From positions 1-64,000 of the forward strand of contig NZ_BMQL01000024.1 in NCBI RefSeq assembly GCF_014648095.1: a stretch of DNA of 64,000 nucleotides, given 5' to 3'. Made by a program: the position numbers and the translations under genes. The notes below the pieces were generated by a model. The model was not told where the DNA came from, did no database searches, and worked only from the letters and a program-made list of their open reading frames with translations. Positions 1-12,034 of this stretch are shown here, piece after piece; position 1 is the first letter of the stretch; every line of letters starts with the position of its first letter. This DNA comes from Deinococcus ruber (GTDB lineage: Bacteria; Deinococcota; Deinococci; Deinococcales; Deinococcaceae).

Positions 1-317
1 AAGCTTGCCTTGAACGCGTTCGGCGCTGAGTTTATCTAAAGACTTATCTTGCTGTACTTAGATGCCGGTGGTCGCTTGACTAGACGCTCCAAGGCCAGCA
101 TTCGCAACGACACCCTGAACCTCATGTGTCGCCGACAGCGCAACGAACGGCGCGTCCCGTTCTCGCGTGCCAGACACTCTGCTTCATGCCCGTTGGAAGC
201 GCGTCCGGTCCCGGGAACGTGATCCTCGAGGAACGCGGTCGTGAAGCCAACGAGCGTCCTAAAGACGCCTTGTAAGTGAAGACCGAACCGGATGCCCACT
301 TCTCCCGCCTCATGGCC
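1..317. other. no gene recognised at window edge
   Basis: No convincing coding region. The first 39 bases form an open frame ending in TAA, which could be the last 12 codons of a gene that enters from the left, but it is too short to identify. The rest has no frame with a plausible start and ribosome binding site. Confidence 0.4.
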
Positions 318-1046
318 TTAAAGCAGGTCCAGGAAGCGCTGCAACTCATCCAGGAACACGCCAGGAGCCTCCTGGGGGAATCCGTGGCCCACGCCTCGGA
401 GCAGGCTGACCGGAACATTGAGGGCCTCGCCCTGCGCCGTCACCCGTTCGGGTGTGATGAGCAGGTCAAGCTCGCCGCCCAGGATCAGGGTCGGCAGGCC
501 TGCCAGCGCCTCCGGAGCGACGCTCCAGGCTGCCAGCGCACGGGCATTGCCGACATACAGCGCCGGTGCCATGCGGGCCGCGTCCTGGAGGAGTTGCCCG
601 AAATTGTCCGGCTTGCCCGAAGGAAACAGCGCCTCAAGGCTCAGGTTGAGCAGCGCAGCGTTCCCGGGCAGCTGTTCCAGAAGCGGGTACTGTGCTTCGG
701 GTGTGACCAGGCCAGTCAGGGGCGCACTCGCGGCCAGTACCAGCCCGGCGTAGGCCTCCGGGGCGCGGCTGACTGCCTCCAGCACCACCGCCCCGCCCAG
801 CGAATGCCCGAGCAGCACCGGGCGCTCCAGCGTGTGTGCGGCCACGTACTGCGTGAGCCAGTCGGCATACCGCGCAATGCTGACCTCTCCGCTGTGCGGC
901 GTACCAGCGAATCCTGGCAGATCGGGGGTATGGACGTTCCAACCCACAGGTGGGCTGGCCCGCAGGGCATTCCACCAGGCCGAGGACGCGAAGTTGCCGT
1001 GAACGGCGATCAGATGCCGAGACGCAGGACGCTGTGTAGGGGTCAT
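318..1046 (-). CDS. alpha/beta hydrolase
   Basis: A 242-residue single-domain alpha/beta hydrolase, probably a cytoplasmic esterase or C-C hydrolase of unknown substrate. The oxyanion-hole motif HGNF is near residue 16, the nucleophile elbow GHSLGG is at about 80-85 (Ser82), the acid is probably the Asp in GGELDLL, and the catalytic His is in GVGHGFP near the C terminus. There is no signal peptide. Its ATG overlaps the stop of the upstream MetX-like gene (ATGA), so the two are translationally coupled. The family is too broad to name a substrate from sequence. Confidence 0.85.
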   Translation of the reverse strand: MTPTQRPASRHLIAVHGNFASSAWWNALRASPPVGWNVHTPDLPGFAGTPHSGEVSIARYADWLTQYVAAHTLERPVLLGHSLGGAVVLEAVSRAPEAYAGLVLAASAPLTGLVTPEAQYPLLEQLPGNAALLNLSLEALFPSGKPDNFGQLLQDAARMAPALYVGNARALAAWSVAPEALAGLPTLILGGELDLLITPERVTAQGEALNVPVSLLRGVGHGFPQEAPGVFLDELQRFLDLL

Positions 1047-2134
1047 GACTCTCCTGTCGGCGAATGGTCGGCGCTTGCCGGACTCGGTGAGGCCAGCAGG
1101 TCGCGGAGCGCGCCCTCGAAGGCGTGGGTGTCGCTCAGCCCACCCAGATGACCGTCGACCGAACCGTATTCGATGTGGCGGTGATCGACGCCCGCCGCGC
1201 TCGACGCCCGTGCGAAGGCCGCCATCTCGCGACTGGGAAAGAAGCCGTCTCCCATGACATTGGCGCTCAGTAGCCGCAGGCCAGCAGCTCGCCAGCGGGA
1301 AAAGAGCAGCTCCAGCGGAGCAATCTGCCGCAGGTCGTGGGTCAGTACCACGCGCGCGATATCACGGATGTGGTTCAGGCTGGCGGTCTGCATGCGTTCG
1401 TGCAGATAGGGCGTCAGGGCACCGGGGGCATAGCCGTGCTCGATGCCCTCGGTGCCCAATCCGAACAGCGTGATGAGCCGCAGCGCACCCTCCAGGCCAC
1501 CCGATGCCGAAACGTCGCGCAGCAGCGGGCCGAACACGTCCAGCAGCACCGGCCCTGCATACGGGCTGGTCACGATGGCGGCGACGCGGGGGGCCAGGTC
1601 GGGCGTGCGGGCGGCCCACTGGAGTGCCTGCATGCCCCCGAAGCTGGGACCCATCACCGCGTGCCAGCGGGCCGCCCCCAGGACCTGCAGCAGGTCGCGC
1701 TGCACGGCGTGCAGATCGGCAAAGTCCCACGCTGGGAAGCGCTCGCCCCAGGGAACGCCAGCAGCATCTAAGGTGTCCGGCCCGGTCGTGATCACCTGCG
1801 GATCCAGGGCCTGGACGTTGGACGGGGTATTCATGCAGACCACGTAGTAGCGGTCGGTGTCGATGGCCCGGCCCGGCCCGATCAGCTGGTCCCACCAGCC
1901 CGGCGCGTCGTCTGTTGTGGCCCGGTGCGCCCGCATGGTTCCGGTGTAATAGTGGCAGATCAGGACAGCATTGTCGCGCTGCGGGGACAGGTGCCCCCAG
2001 CTCTGGACGCCCAGCCGCACCGACACGCCCGAACGGGGCAGCGACGTTTCCAGCACGAAGGCCCCCGGTCCGGCCGTGACAGATCTGTCCGTCCTGGGTT
2101 CGGCACCGACTTGCGTATTCCGGTCGTCTGACAT
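1043..2134 (-). CDS. MetX-like alpha/beta fold acyltransferase family protein
   Basis: A 363-residue protein of the homoserine/serine O-acetyltransferase (MetX) branch of the alpha/beta hydrolases. It has the long N-terminal strand region, a nucleophile elbow GPSFGG, the acid in MGDGFF and the catalytic His in GHLGGL. MetX enzymes transfer an acetyl or succinyl group to homoserine or serine, but this branch also contains hydrolases. Pairing with a second alpha/beta hydrolase rather than a methionine gene leaves the substrate open. The start is chosen because a TACCCT box lies 7 bases upstream, fitting a leaderless transcript. Confidence 0.75.
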   Translation of the reverse strand: MSDDRNTQVGAEPRTDRSVTAGPGAFVLETSLPRSGVSVRLGVQSWGHLSPQRDNAVLICHYYTGTMRAHRATTDDAPGWWDQLIGPGRAIDTDRYYVVCMNTPSNVQALDPQVITTGPDTLDAAGVPWGERFPAWDFADLHAVQRDLLQVLGAARWHAVMGPSFGGMQALQWAARTPDLAPRVAAIVTSPYAGPVLLDVFGPLLRDVSASGGLEGALRLITLFGLGTEGIEHGYAPGALTPYLHERMQTASLNHIRDIARVVLTHDLRQIAPLELLFSRWRAAGLRLLSANVMGDGFFPSREMAAFARASSAAGVDHRHIEYGSVDGHLGGLSDTHAFEGALRDLLASPSPASADHSPTGES

Positions 2135-2141
2135 CGGTTCC

Positions 2142-2147
2142 AGGGTA
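2142..2147 (-). promoter_or_regulatory. -10 box of a leaderless promoter
   Basis: TACCCT on the minus strand, 7 bases before the ATG at 2134. This matches the Deinococcus TANNNT leaderless pattern and sits in the 102-base divergent gap with the Liv-type operon. Confidence 0.55.
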
Positions 2148-2220
2148 GAGGGGGGGCGTTACGCTGTCGTCACAGCGCCGCAGGGCCACGCGGTGTAACA
2201 CGGGTGTAACTGCTCGGGCG

Positions 2221-2226
2221 TACACT
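2221..2226 (+). promoter_or_regulatory. -10 box before the Liv-type operon
   Basis: TACACT lies 10 bases before the ATG at 2237. The expected transcript start would leave a leader of only a few bases, with no good Shine-Dalgarno sequence. Confidence 0.5.
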
Positions 2227-2236
2227 CGCCAGGATT

Positions 2237-3397
<1,161 letters not shown>

Positions 3398-3529
3398 GCC
3401 CGAGGAGCACGGTCTCAGGGTCGCCCGGCGCGGATCGGGGCGGCCCTCTTGTCTACCCGTACGGGGCGTGAGCCTGCGGCCCCATCCCGGCGGCCGCTCA
3501 GCGCCGCCCCCATTCACTTCGGAGAGTTC

Positions 3530-4390
3530 ATGAACCTCTTTCTGCAAACCCTGCTCAACGGTCTGCTTCAGAGCGGTCTGTATGCCCTGGTGGCGTCCGG
3601 GCTCGCCCTGGCGGTGGGCGTGCTGGGCATCGTCAATTTCGCGCACGGCGAGTACCTGATGATCGGGGCCTTTCTGGCGTGGGCGGCAAGCACGTACTTG
3701 GGCCTCGATCCGCTGCTGGCGTTGCCGCTGGTGGCTGCTGCCGTGTTCGCAGTGGGTGCCCTGACGTACCGTGTCAGCATCCGGCACGTGCTGCTCGCCC
3801 CGGAACTCAACCAGATGCTGCTGACCTTCGGGCTGGGCATTCTGCTTCAGAATCTGGCGCTGATGCTGCTGGGCGGCAATACCCGCACCGTCAGCACGCC
3901 GTATCAGGCGAGCAGCCTGCAACTGGGAAGCCTGAGCATCGGTGGCCCCAAGGCCATCGCCTTCGGGCTGGCGGCCCTGATTCTGGGAGCGCTGTACACG
4001 GTGCTGTACCGCACCAGCCTGGGCCGCCAGATGCGGGCCGTCGCTCAGAATCGCCGGGGCGCCCAACTCATCGGCATCCATGTCGACCGCGTGTATCTGA
4101 TCGCCTTCAGTGTCAGTTGCGGGCTGGCGGCGGTGGCGGGCGTGCTGGTCAGTGTGCTGCTGTTCGCCTCGCCCACCGTGGGGCTGGTCTTCGCCCTCAA
4201 AGCCTTTGCCATCATCGTGATGGCGGGCCTGGGCAACCTGACAGGGGTGCTGTGGGCGTCGGTGCTGCTCGGCGTCGCGGAAGCCCTGGTCCAGACGTAT
4301 GTGCCGGGCGGCGGCGGCTGGAGCGACGCCGTGTTCTTCCTGATGATCTTCGGCACGCTGGTCGTGCGCTCGTTCCGGGGGGCGCGGTGA
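3530..4390 (+). CDS. branched-chain amino-acid-type ABC transporter permease (LivH-like)
   Basis: A 286-residue inner-membrane permease with about eight hydrophobic helices. It has the LivH hallmarks: an N-terminal LLQSGLYALVASGLALA segment, the VNFAHGEYLMIGAF motif and a C-terminal cytoplasmic coupling loop around RAVAQNRRGAQLIGI. The ATG at 3530 is preferred over an upstream GTG because GGAGAG precedes it and the hydrophobic segment starts immediately. Its stop overlaps the GTG of the next permease gene, so the two half-channels are translated together. Confidence 0.9.
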   Translation: MNLFLQTLLNGLLQSGLYALVASGLALAVGVLGIVNFAHGEYLMIGAFLAWAASTYLGLDPLLALPLVAAAVFAVGALTYRVSIRHVLLAPELNQMLLTFGLGILLQNLALMLLGGNTRTVSTPYQASSLQLGSLSIGGPKAIAFGLAALILGALYTVLYRTSLGRQMRAVAQNRRGAQLIGIHVDRVYLIAFSVSCGLAAVAGVLVSVLLFASPTVGLVFALKAFAIIVMAGLGNLTGVLWASVLLGVAEALVQTYVPGGGGWSDAVFFLMIFGTLVVRSFRGAR

Positions 4391-5364
4391 GTGCGGCCAC
4401 GCGGCCCGAACGCCCGGCGCGGGGCGTGGTCACCGCCCGGCGCTCGCTGACGCTGCTCGGTCTGTATGCCGTGCTGGCCGTCGCCGTTCCGTTTCTGCCG
4501 CTCGGAGACCGGGCCGATTACCTGCTTCAGATCGCGTTCTTCACGCTGGTCGCGGGCATTCTGGCGCTGTCGTGGGACATCCTGGCCCGCAGCGGACAGG
4601 TGAGCCTGGCGCACGCCGCCTTCTACGGGCTGGGCGCTTACGGGTACGCGCTGCTGCTCAAGGCTGGCGTGCCCTGGGGAGCAGCCATGCTGCTGGCGTC
4701 GCTGCTGGCGGGTGTGGTCAGTGTGGTGCTGGGCGCGGTCACCATGCGCCTGAACGGCATCTATTTCGCCATCGCCACGCTGGCCTTCACCGAGGTCGTT
4801 CGCACCATCATCCAGAATCTGCCGGAAGCCGTGGCGGGCGGCGCGACCGGTCTGCTGGTGCCCGCGCTGCTGGGCGGAAATGCACGCGGACAGTACTTTC
4901 TGGCACTCGCCCTGCTGGGCCTGACGGCGGCGGTGAGTCTGGCCGTCCGGCTCAGCCGACTGCACCCCGCGTTCGCGGCAATCCGGCAGGGCGAGGAGAC
5001 CGCGCGGGTGCTGGGCGTGCCGGTGGCCCGGTACAAGCTGCTGGCCTTCTTCATCAGCTCGTCGCTGGCGGCTCTGGGGGGCGTGCTGTTCGCGGGCAAG
5101 ACCTTCTTCATCAACCCGCTGGAAACCTTCAGTCTCGCCAATTCGATTGCCCCGCTCACCACCAGCATCTTCGGCGGACTGTACACCACGCTGGGGCCGG
5201 TGCTGGGAGCCACAGTGCTGCGGCTGGCCGAAGAGCTGCTGCACAGCGCGGTCCAGAACGGCTATCTGGTGGTGTACGGCCTGGTGCTGATTCTCAGCAT
5301 TCTGTGGCTGCCGCGCGGCCTGATGGGTCTGCTGCGCCGGGGCAGAGCCGGAGGCGACCTGTGA
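4387..5364 (+). CDS. branched-chain amino-acid-type ABC transporter permease (LivM-like)
   Basis: A 325-residue second permease. LivM features include LSWDILARSGQVSLAHAAF, MRLNGIYFAIATLAF and the coupling loop around AIRQGEETARVLGV. It begins with GTG at 4387, overlapping the previous stop by four bases (GTGA), after a hydrophilic N-terminal stretch of about 20 residues. The open frame extends far upstream, but that part is a shadow of the LivH-like gene. It forms the heterodimeric channel with the upstream product. Confidence 0.9.
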   Translation: MSAATRPERPARGVVTARRSLTLLGLYAVLAVAVPFLPLGDRADYLLQIAFFTLVAGILALSWDILARSGQVSLAHAAFYGLGAYGYALLLKAGVPWGAAMLLASLLAGVVSVVLGAVTMRLNGIYFAIATLAFTEVVRTIIQNLPEAVAGGATGLLVPALLGGNARGQYFLALALLGLTAAVSLAVRLSRLHPAFAAIRQGEETARVLGVPVARYKLLAFFISSSLAALGGVLFAGKTFFINPLETFSLANSIAPLTTSIFGGLYTTLGPVLGATVLRLAEELLHSAVQNGYLVVYGLVLILSILWLPRGLMGLLRRGRAGGDL

Positions 5365-6118
5365 ACGGCCCCAGCGTGGTTCTGAGCGCCGAAGGGCTGA
5401 GCAAGCGCTTCGGCGGGCTGAAAGCAGTGCAGCAGGTGAGCTTCAAGGTCTACGCGGGCGAGATTCTGGCAGTGATCGGGCCGAACGGCGCCGGAAAGAC
5501 CACGCTGCTCAACCTGCTGTCGGGCGTGTACCGACCCAGCGAGGGCCGCCTGACGCTGCTGGGCCGCGATATCACCCAGTCGAGCATGGAAGCCCGCTGT
5601 CACGCCGGACTGGGCCGGGCCTTCCAGATCGTGCGGCCCTTCGGCGAGATGACCGTTCATGAGAACGTCACGGTGGGCGCGCTGTTCGGCACACCTGGCA
5701 TGCGGCTGGCACACGCCCGCGAGCTGGCGCAGTCGCTGCTGGAACGTACCGGACTGGCGGCCCTCGCGGATCGTCCGGCCCATGAGCTGACGCTGCTCCA
5801 GGACAAGCGGATGGAAGTGGCGCGGGCGCTGGCGACCCAGCCACAGGTGCTGCTGCTCGACGAGGTCATGGCTGGGCTTCGTCCAGCCGAGGCGCAGGAA
5901 GCCGTGGCATTGGTGCGCTCGGTGCGGGACAGCGGAGTGAGCGTGCTGTTTATCGAACACATCATGCCGGTGGTGCGAGACCTGGCAGACCGGGTGGTGG
6001 TGATGGACCAGGGGCAGGTGATGGCCGAGGGAAGTTACCGCGACGTGACCAGCAATCCGCTGGTGGTCGCGGCGTACCTGGGCACGGAACCGGAACTGGG
6101 CGCCGGGGAGCTGCACGC

Positions 6119-6122
<4 letters not shown>
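5361..6122 (+). CDS. branched-chain amino-acid-type ABC transporter ATP-binding protein (LivG-like)
   Basis: A 253-residue ABC ATPase. Walker A is GPNGAGKTT, Walker B is VLLLDEVMAGL and the switch His is in FIEHIM, a LivG-type sequence. The ABC signature is degenerate: the LSGGQ position reads LTLLQDKR followed by MEVARAL. Relaxed signatures occur in LivG-type subunits, where the paired LivF carries a canonical one. Start GTG at 5361 overlaps the permease stop. It energises the importer as a heterodimer with the next gene product. Confidence 0.9.
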
Positions 6123-6850
<728 letters not shown>

Positions 6851-6894
6851 AGCGTTGACTCACCGGGGCAGGACGCTGCCGGGCCGCAGTGCTC

Positions 6895-6900
6895 TAGCAT
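6895..6900 (+). promoter_or_regulatory. -10 box of a leaderless promoter
   Basis: TAGCAT followed by 6 bases and the GTG start at 6907; no Shine-Dalgarno sequence. It gives the regulator gene its own promoter 45 bases after the Liv-type operon ends. Confidence 0.5.
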
Positions 6901-6906
6901 TGATCC

Positions 6907-9900
6907 GTGATCCCTCCTCCTGGCTGGCGCGACCTGACCTCGCTGCGCCGCACCCGTCAACCCACGGTACGGGGTGCCCTGGCACGGCCCAGGGTCACGG
7001 CCCTGCTCGCTGCTGCCCGCGTGGGCGTGGTGGTGGCACCGGCCGGCTACGGAAAAACGACCGCGCTGACTGCGTTTCCAGGGCCGCTGTGCTGGCTGAC
7101 CCTGGACGCCGACGATGCCGATCCGCAGGTGCTGGCGGCTGGCCTGGCCCTGGCCGCTGAACCCCTGGCGGGCGGGGGCGCTCCGGCAGCCCTGCTCGAC
7201 GCTGGCGCGGTTCCCAGGCTGGTCGCTGCGCGGGTGGGCGACCTGCTTGAGCGCACCGGGGCCACCCTGGTGCTCGACGACGCGCACCACCTGACGCATC
7301 CGCAGAGCGCGGAACTGCTCAGCCGCCTGCTGGGCGGGCCGGGTCAGCGCACCCGGCTGATCCTGCTGTCGCGGGTGCCGCTGGCCCTGCCGGAACTGAC
7401 CCGGTTGGACGCGGCCGGCGAGGTGGCCCGGTTATCGGTCGCCGAGCTGGCCTTCACGCCGCAGGAAGTCTCGGCGCTGGCAGCGGCACAGGGGCTGCAC
7501 CTGACACCCGCCGAGGTCCGCAGCGCCCATACGCTGACCGAAGGCTGGCCCATCGCGCTGCGCTTTCTGGTGCAGGCGGCGGTGCAGGGCCGCGTCCGCT
7601 TAGCGGCGCTGGATGACCTGCACAGCGACGCTCAGATGGGCACCCTGTTCACGTATCTCGCGCAGGAGGTGCTGGGGCCGCTCGATCCGGCGCTGCGAAC
7701 CCTGCTGACGCACAGCAGCGTTTTCGAGGAACTCACCCCCGATCTGCTCCAGAGCGTGCTGGAAGAGCGGCAGGCCGGGCAGCTGCTCGACGCGCTGGCT
7801 GGAAGTGGCACCTTTCTGACGCGCACTGGCGAGGTGTACCGCGCCCATCCGCTGCTCCGCGCCCACCTGCGTGCTCAGCTCAATCCGGAGGAGATCACGC
7901 GGCTGGCGGCCCGGGGTGCGGCGTTTTTCGAGGCCACCGGGCGGCCCCGGCGGGCGCTGGCAGCTCACCTGCAGGCGGGTCACGACACGCGGGCCGCTGA
8001 ACTGCTGGCGCGCCACGGACGCGACTGGCTGGCGCAGGGGCGCACCCATCTGGTTCTGCGTAGCGTGCAGGCCGTGCCCTCTGCCGCGTGGACGCCCACG
8101 CTGTATGCCCTGGCCGGAGACGCATTGCGGGCATCTTCCCGGTACGCCGAGGCGCTCGCCCGGTACGCGCAGGCTTCCCCGCTCGACCGGGCGCTGGGAG
8201 AAGCGCGGGTGGCGCTCGACACGGTGCAGCCTGCGCTGGCCTGGGAACCCCTGGCAACGGCCGCCCGTCTGATGGACGCCGCAGGCCAGGCCGGGCTACA
8301 GCGCCTCCAGGCCGAGAACCTGCTCAATGCCGGTCAGCTGGCAGACGCGCTGGCCCTCGATCCGGAGCTGATCGGCGGTGCGCGGTACTGTCTGCGGTCG
8401 GGCAACCTGACCGCCGCCCTGCGTCTCGCCACCCGGGCGGCCCAGGGAGAAACAGGCGGCGCACGGGCGGCTCAGAATCACCGCGAGGGGCTGCTGCTGC
8501 TGAGTTTCCTTCAGGCGCTGCTGGGCCAGAGCACCGAGGCCGAAGCGCGGGCACGCGAAGGGCTGGCCGAGGGGGTGCGGCTGGAAAGTCCGTTCGTGCA
8601 GAGTCTGGCACTGGCGCGGCTGGGCCACGCGCTGCTGATTCAGAACGACCTGACAGGGGCCGCTCAGGTGTACCGGGACGCCTTTGAGATGGCACGCGGC
8701 GTGGCAGGGCGACTTCAGGTCGAACCGCTGATGGGTCTGACGGTGATCGCGGCCCGGTCGGGCGACGCTGGAAGCGCGAACGTCCAGCTTCAGGACGCGC
8801 TGGAGCGCAGCAGTGGCGACCGCTACATGGCAGGGCTGCTGATGCTGTCGGCGGGCCTCGGGCAGCTTCAGGGGGGATTCCCCGAACAGGCGCAGGCCCG
8901 GCTGGACGAGGCGCGGGCGGTGTTGGCCGAGATCGGTGATTCCTTCGGGCAGGGGGCCGCTGATCTGGCCCTGTACGCTGCCGCGCCTAGCCCGGAGCTG
9001 GCCGCGTGCGCGCGGACGGCCGTCCTGCGGTACCCTTCACTGCTGGCCGCGTGTTCGCTGCTGTCTCCCTTTCCGCAGCGGGCGCAGCGAGCGGTGCTGC
9101 TGGCGCGGCTGGGCGAGGGCGCGAGCAGTGACGAGGCGTTGGCCCTGGGCGCCGTGGGCAGGGCGCTCGGATACCCGGCTCTTCCGCGCCCAGATCAGGT
9201 GCCGGGATTTGAGGTCGACGTGCGGGTGCTCGGGCGCCTGACGGTCAGCCGCAACGGGCGCGAACAGCGAGACTGGGGCCGCGCCAAAGCCCGCGACCTG
9301 CTGATGCTGCTGGCCCTGCATCCCGACGGTCTGGCCCGTGAGGTGGCCCAGGACCTGCTGTTTCCAGACGCTGATCCGCCGGTGGCCGAGCGCAATTTTC
9401 GGGTGATCCTGCATGCGCTGGGGCAGGTGCTGGAGGAAGGGGCCGTCAGTGGCACCTTTCTGGAACGCGGTGACTGGCTGCGGCTCCGTCCCTCCCCCGA
9501 CCTGCGGGTGGACATCCACGCGGCCTGGGCCGTGCTGAGCCGTCCGGTGGGTTCAGCAGGCCGCCTGACCGAGCTGCTGGCCCTTCCGCTGCGAGTGGCT
9601 GAGGTGGCGCTACACGTCGTGCAGGAGACAGCGGCCCAGTACGTCAACCGGCTCTCGGACGCCCTGGTGGCCGAGGCGGCCGCCGCCCTGGGACACGGCG
9701 ACAGCGAGCGCGCCATTCAGGCGGCAGAGCGGGCCTTGACACTCGACCCGGCCCACGAACCAGCAACGCGGGTGCTGATGCGCTCTCTGCATCTCGGAGG
9801 GAATCCTGCCGCCGTCGCCCGCAGGTACAGCGCCCTGAGCACCGCGCTGGCGAACCTGGGTCTGTCACCCCTGCCAGAGACGGTGGCGCTCTACCGGGCG

Positions 9901-9915
9901 CTGACCGAACTGTGA
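6907..9915 (+). CDS. STAND ATPase transcriptional regulator with C-terminal winged helix and BTAD domain
   Basis: A 1002-residue MalT/SARP-like regulator. The N-terminal P-loop [13 protein letters not shown] (about residues 38-50) and VLDDAHHL (Walker B) define a STAND NTPase. The middle (about 350-760) is rich in Ala/Leu helical repeats typical of TPR sensors. From about 770 an OmpR/SARP winged helix ([13 protein letters not shown], then [16 protein letters not shown]) leads into a bacterial transcriptional activation domain ending at 1000. Such proteins count small molecules or partner proteins through ATP-driven oligomerisation. Placement between the Liv-type importer and a 3-hydroxybutyrate dehydrogenase suggests, but does not prove, control of one of them. 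Confidence 0.85.
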   Translation: MIPPPGWRDLTSLRRTRQPTVRGALARPRVTALLAAARVGVVVAPAGYGKTTALTAFPGPLCWLTLDADDADPQVLAAGLALAAEPLAGGGAPAALLDAGAVPRLVAARVGDLLERTGATLVLDDAHHLTHPQSAELLSRLLGGPGQRTRLILLSRVPLALPELTRLDAAGEVARLSVAELAFTPQEVSALAAAQGLHLTPAEVRSAHTLTEGWPIALRFLVQAAVQGRVRLAALDDLHSDAQMGTLFTYLAQEVLGPLDPALRTLLTHSSVFEELTPDLLQSVLEERQAGQLLDALAGSGTFLTRTGEVYRAHPLLRAHLRAQLNPEEITRLAARGAAFFEATGRPRRALAAHLQAGHDTRAAELLARHGRDWLAQGRTHLVLRSVQAVPSAAWTPTLYALAGDALRASSRYAEALARYAQASPLDRALGEARVALDTVQPALAWEPLATAARLMDAAGQAGLQRLQAENLLNAGQLADALALDPELIGGARYCLRSGNLTAALRLATRAAQGETGGARAAQNHREGLLLLSFLQALLGQSTEAEARAREGLAEGVRLESPFVQSLALARLGHALLIQNDLTGAAQVYRDAFEMARGVAGRLQVEPLMGLTVIAARSGDAGSANVQLQDALERSSGDRYMAGLLMLSAGLGQLQGGFPEQAQARLDEARAVLAEIGDSFGQGAADLALYAAAPSPELAACARTAVLRYPSLLAACSLLSPFPQRAQRAVLLARLGEGASSDEALALGAVGRALGYPALPRPDQVPGFEVDVRVLGRLTVSRNGREQRDWGRAKARDLLMLLALHPDGLAREVAQDLLFPDADPPVAERNFRVILHALGQVLEEGAVSGTFLERGDWLRLRPSPDLRVDIHAAWAVLSRPVGSAGRLTELLALPLRVAEVALHVVQETAAQYVNRLSDALVAEAAAALGHGDSERAIQAAERALTLDPAHEPATRVLMRSLHLGGNPAAVARRYSALSTALANLGLSPLPETVALYRALTEL

Positions 9916-9955
9916 GGCGCGCAGGCAGTGTAGCGGGACTGTAACGCCGCGCCGC

Positions 9956-9961
9956 TACAGT
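9956..9961 (+). promoter_or_regulatory. -10 box of a leaderless promoter
   Basis: TACAGT then 6 bases then ATG at 9968, an exact leaderless spacing in the 52-base gap after the STAND regulator. Confidence 0.55.
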
Positions 9962-9967
9962 CTGAGT

Positions 9968-10768
9968 ATGGCTCAGCGTCAGGATGTATCCCCCACCCAG
10001 CCGCGTACCGGCGAACCCCGCACCGCCCTCGTGACCGGAGGAACGAGCGGCATCGGCCTGGCCTGCGCCCGCCGATTACAGGCCGATGGCCTGCGCGTGG
10101 CGGTCCTGGATCTCGACCGACCGGACGCCCGTGAGGTGGCCGCGCAGCACGGCCTGAAGTTCGTGGGAGCCGATCTCAGTCGCCGCAGCGACACGGTGGA
10201 GGCCGTGAAAACCGCCGTGTCGCTGCTGGGCGGTCTGGACGTCCTGGTGAACAACGCGGGGTTTCAGCATATCGACCCGATTGCCACCTTTCCGGAAGAC
10301 ACCTGGGACGCCATGATGCATGTGATGCTCACCGCACCCTTCCTCCTGCTGAAGTACGCCTGGCCGTTTCTGATTCGCAGCGGACACGGCCGGGTGGTGA
10401 ACATCGCCAGCATTCACGCCCAGGTCGCCAGTCCGTATAAATCTGCCTACGTCAGTGCCAAACACGGCCTGCTCGGCCTGACCAGGGTGGCAGCGCTGGA
10501 AGGGGCCGACCACGGACTGACCGTCAACGCCATCTGCCCGGCCTACGTCAGAACGCCACTCGTCGAGCGTCAGCTGGCCGATCAGGCCCGCACACGCGGC
10601 ATCAGCGAGGCGGAGGTGATCAGTACAGTCATGCTGGAGAGTGCGGCCATCAAGCGTCTGCTGGAAGCGGACGACGTGGGAGCGCTGCTGAGCTACGTCG
10701 TCAGTCCGGCGGCATGGGGCATGACCGGCTCGGTCCTTGATCTCGACCTGGGATGGACGGCCCGCTGA
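9968..10768 (+). CDS. 3-hydroxybutyrate dehydrogenase-like short-chain dehydrogenase
   Basis: A 266-residue classical SDR. The nucleotide-binding motif TGGTSGIG is near residue 23, NNAG follows the central strand, and the catalytic Ser...YVSAK set is present. The segments [16 protein letters not shown] and [14 protein letters not shown] are typical of D-3-hydroxybutyrate dehydrogenase, which interconverts 3-hydroxybutyrate and acetoacetate with NAD in the cytoplasm. An N-terminal extension of about 15 residues precedes the Rossmann fold. Other secondary-alcohol SDRs share these motifs, so the substrate is likely rather than certain. Confidence 0.8.
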   Translation: MAQRQDVSPTQPRTGEPRTALVTGGTSGIGLACARRLQADGLRVAVLDLDRPDAREVAAQHGLKFVGADLSRRSDTVEAVKTAVSLLGGLDVLVNNAGFQHIDPIATFPEDTWDAMMHVMLTAPFLLLKYAWPFLIRSGHGRVVNIASIHAQVASPYKSAYVSAKHGLLGLTRVAALEGADHGLTVNAICPAYVRTPLVERQLADQARTRGISEAEVISTVMLESAAIKRLLEADDVGALLSYVVSPAAWGMTGSVLDLDLGWTAR

Positions 10769-10855
10769 CACCGCCGGCGACCAGCGTCTTCAGCGTCGGC
10801 TGGCCGGGCAGGGCGTTGGCTTCTCCGTCATCTGGCTCACGGGGGAGACGGCGCG

Positions 10856-11026
10856 TTCACGGTTCGGTTGATCCAGAGCAGCGCCCTGAAGACCTCATCC
10901 CTGCCAGCAGGCCAACGTACAGACCTGTTGATGCTGGAGATGCGGGGTGAGCGCGACCCGACCCGTGATCAGGCACCGGGTGCTCGAATGCTGACTGTGG
11001 CTGAATTCCTGGGCCAGTCGTCTTGA
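10856..11026 (+). pseudogene. possible antitoxin remnant upstream of a broken PIN gene
   Basis: An open stretch without a proper start encodes about 56 residues ending in MLTVAEFLGQSS. Its TGA overlaps the presumed TTG start of the following PIN remnant, the coupling seen in antitoxin-toxin pairs. The segment TVRLIQSSALK resembles the first strand of AbrB-type antitoxins. Identification rests mainly on position. Confidence 0.35.
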
Positions 11027-11428
11027 TTCTGGCGCTCGATACCAACGTGCTGATCGACCTGTGGGGAAACACCGCGCAGGGGAGGGTCAATGCTCAGGTG
11101 CTGACCGCACTCAGCGCAGGCGGGTGCGGTGCGGTGCAGTGTACGCCGAACTGCATGCTCAACCAGGGGTGACGCGGACGGCGCTCGATGCTGCGCTGAG
11201 ACAGATCAACGTGCAGGTTGATCCGGACATGCCGCTGTTCGCCTGGAAGGAGGTGGGCCTCATACTGCCGTGTGCCTACGGCGTCGCCAACCGGGCAGTG
11301 CTCAGCCGAGGCGTTCCCTTGCCGACCACCTGATCGGAGCACACGCGCCAACACGCGCCGACGGCCTGATCACCCGCAACATCAGTGACTTTGGGGATTT
11401 CCCTGCGCTCACGGTCGTTCCTATCTGA
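11023..11428 (+). pseudogene. decayed PIN-domain (VapC-like) toxin
   Basis: A PIN ribonuclease gene broken by at least two frameshifts. Frame 1 (from 11023) gives LALDTNVLIDLW with the first catalytic Asp. After a shift near 11130 a second frame gives AVYAELHAQPGVTRTALD with the catalytic Glu. After another shift near 11260-11310 the last frame gives LADHLIGAHA and ADGLITRNISDFGDF with the final acidic residues, ending at 11428. All conserved blocks are in the right order, so this was a full-length VapC of about 130 residues. Confidence 0.7.
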
Positions 11429-12034
11429 CGGACTCGGCGGCCTTGATGGCGCTCTGTGAGGTCCATTGGACGAGCGTCTAGGATGCAGGTGCATCAGCGC
11501 AGGGACTCACCGATCACGCGGTGGTGAAGGTTATTCAGAGCATGCACGTGTCCTGCACCACTGCCCGGTGGGAACGCTGTGCATGAAGGAGTGCACCAGC
11601 CCGTACGACCGGGGACTCGGTGTGCTGGAGTGTTGGAGGGACGTGTCGTCCTTCACCGTGTGAGATGGGCTATCTGGGGCCGATTAGGCCGCATCCTGAT
11701 GTGAGTGAAGACCGAGTTGCTCGAAGGGGCTGATCCAGATACCGAACCTCGAAGAAGCCAGACCCACGAGGTGGCTTCGAGATGGGCTGGACGCTCGGTT
11801 TTCGTCCCAGTTATCAAATGTGTCATGCCATCAAGTTGCGGGACGCATTTCCACGATCAGCAGGCGATCTCACGGCCCTGCCCCAGCGGCCGCTCAATCC
11901 CCTGACGTTGCTGGAGCACGGTCAGGGGCGGTTCGTACCACCTGGGACACGCTGGCGGTCGGGGCTTCGTTCAGTCACAACCATTGAGCTGACTCCAAGC
12001 CAGTAAAGGCACCACCAAGCTCAAGCGCGTTGGC
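11429..12034. other. gene-free stretch in the decay zone
   Basis: About 600 bases with only short frames on both strands and no recognisable motif, start signal or repeat. Base composition is like the surroundings. It probably consists of eroded genes that can no longer be recognised. Confidence 0.4.

Noticed and set aside
1..39. C-terminal tail of a transposase entering from the left
   Set aside because: Only 12 codons are visible and they match no motif specific enough to name.
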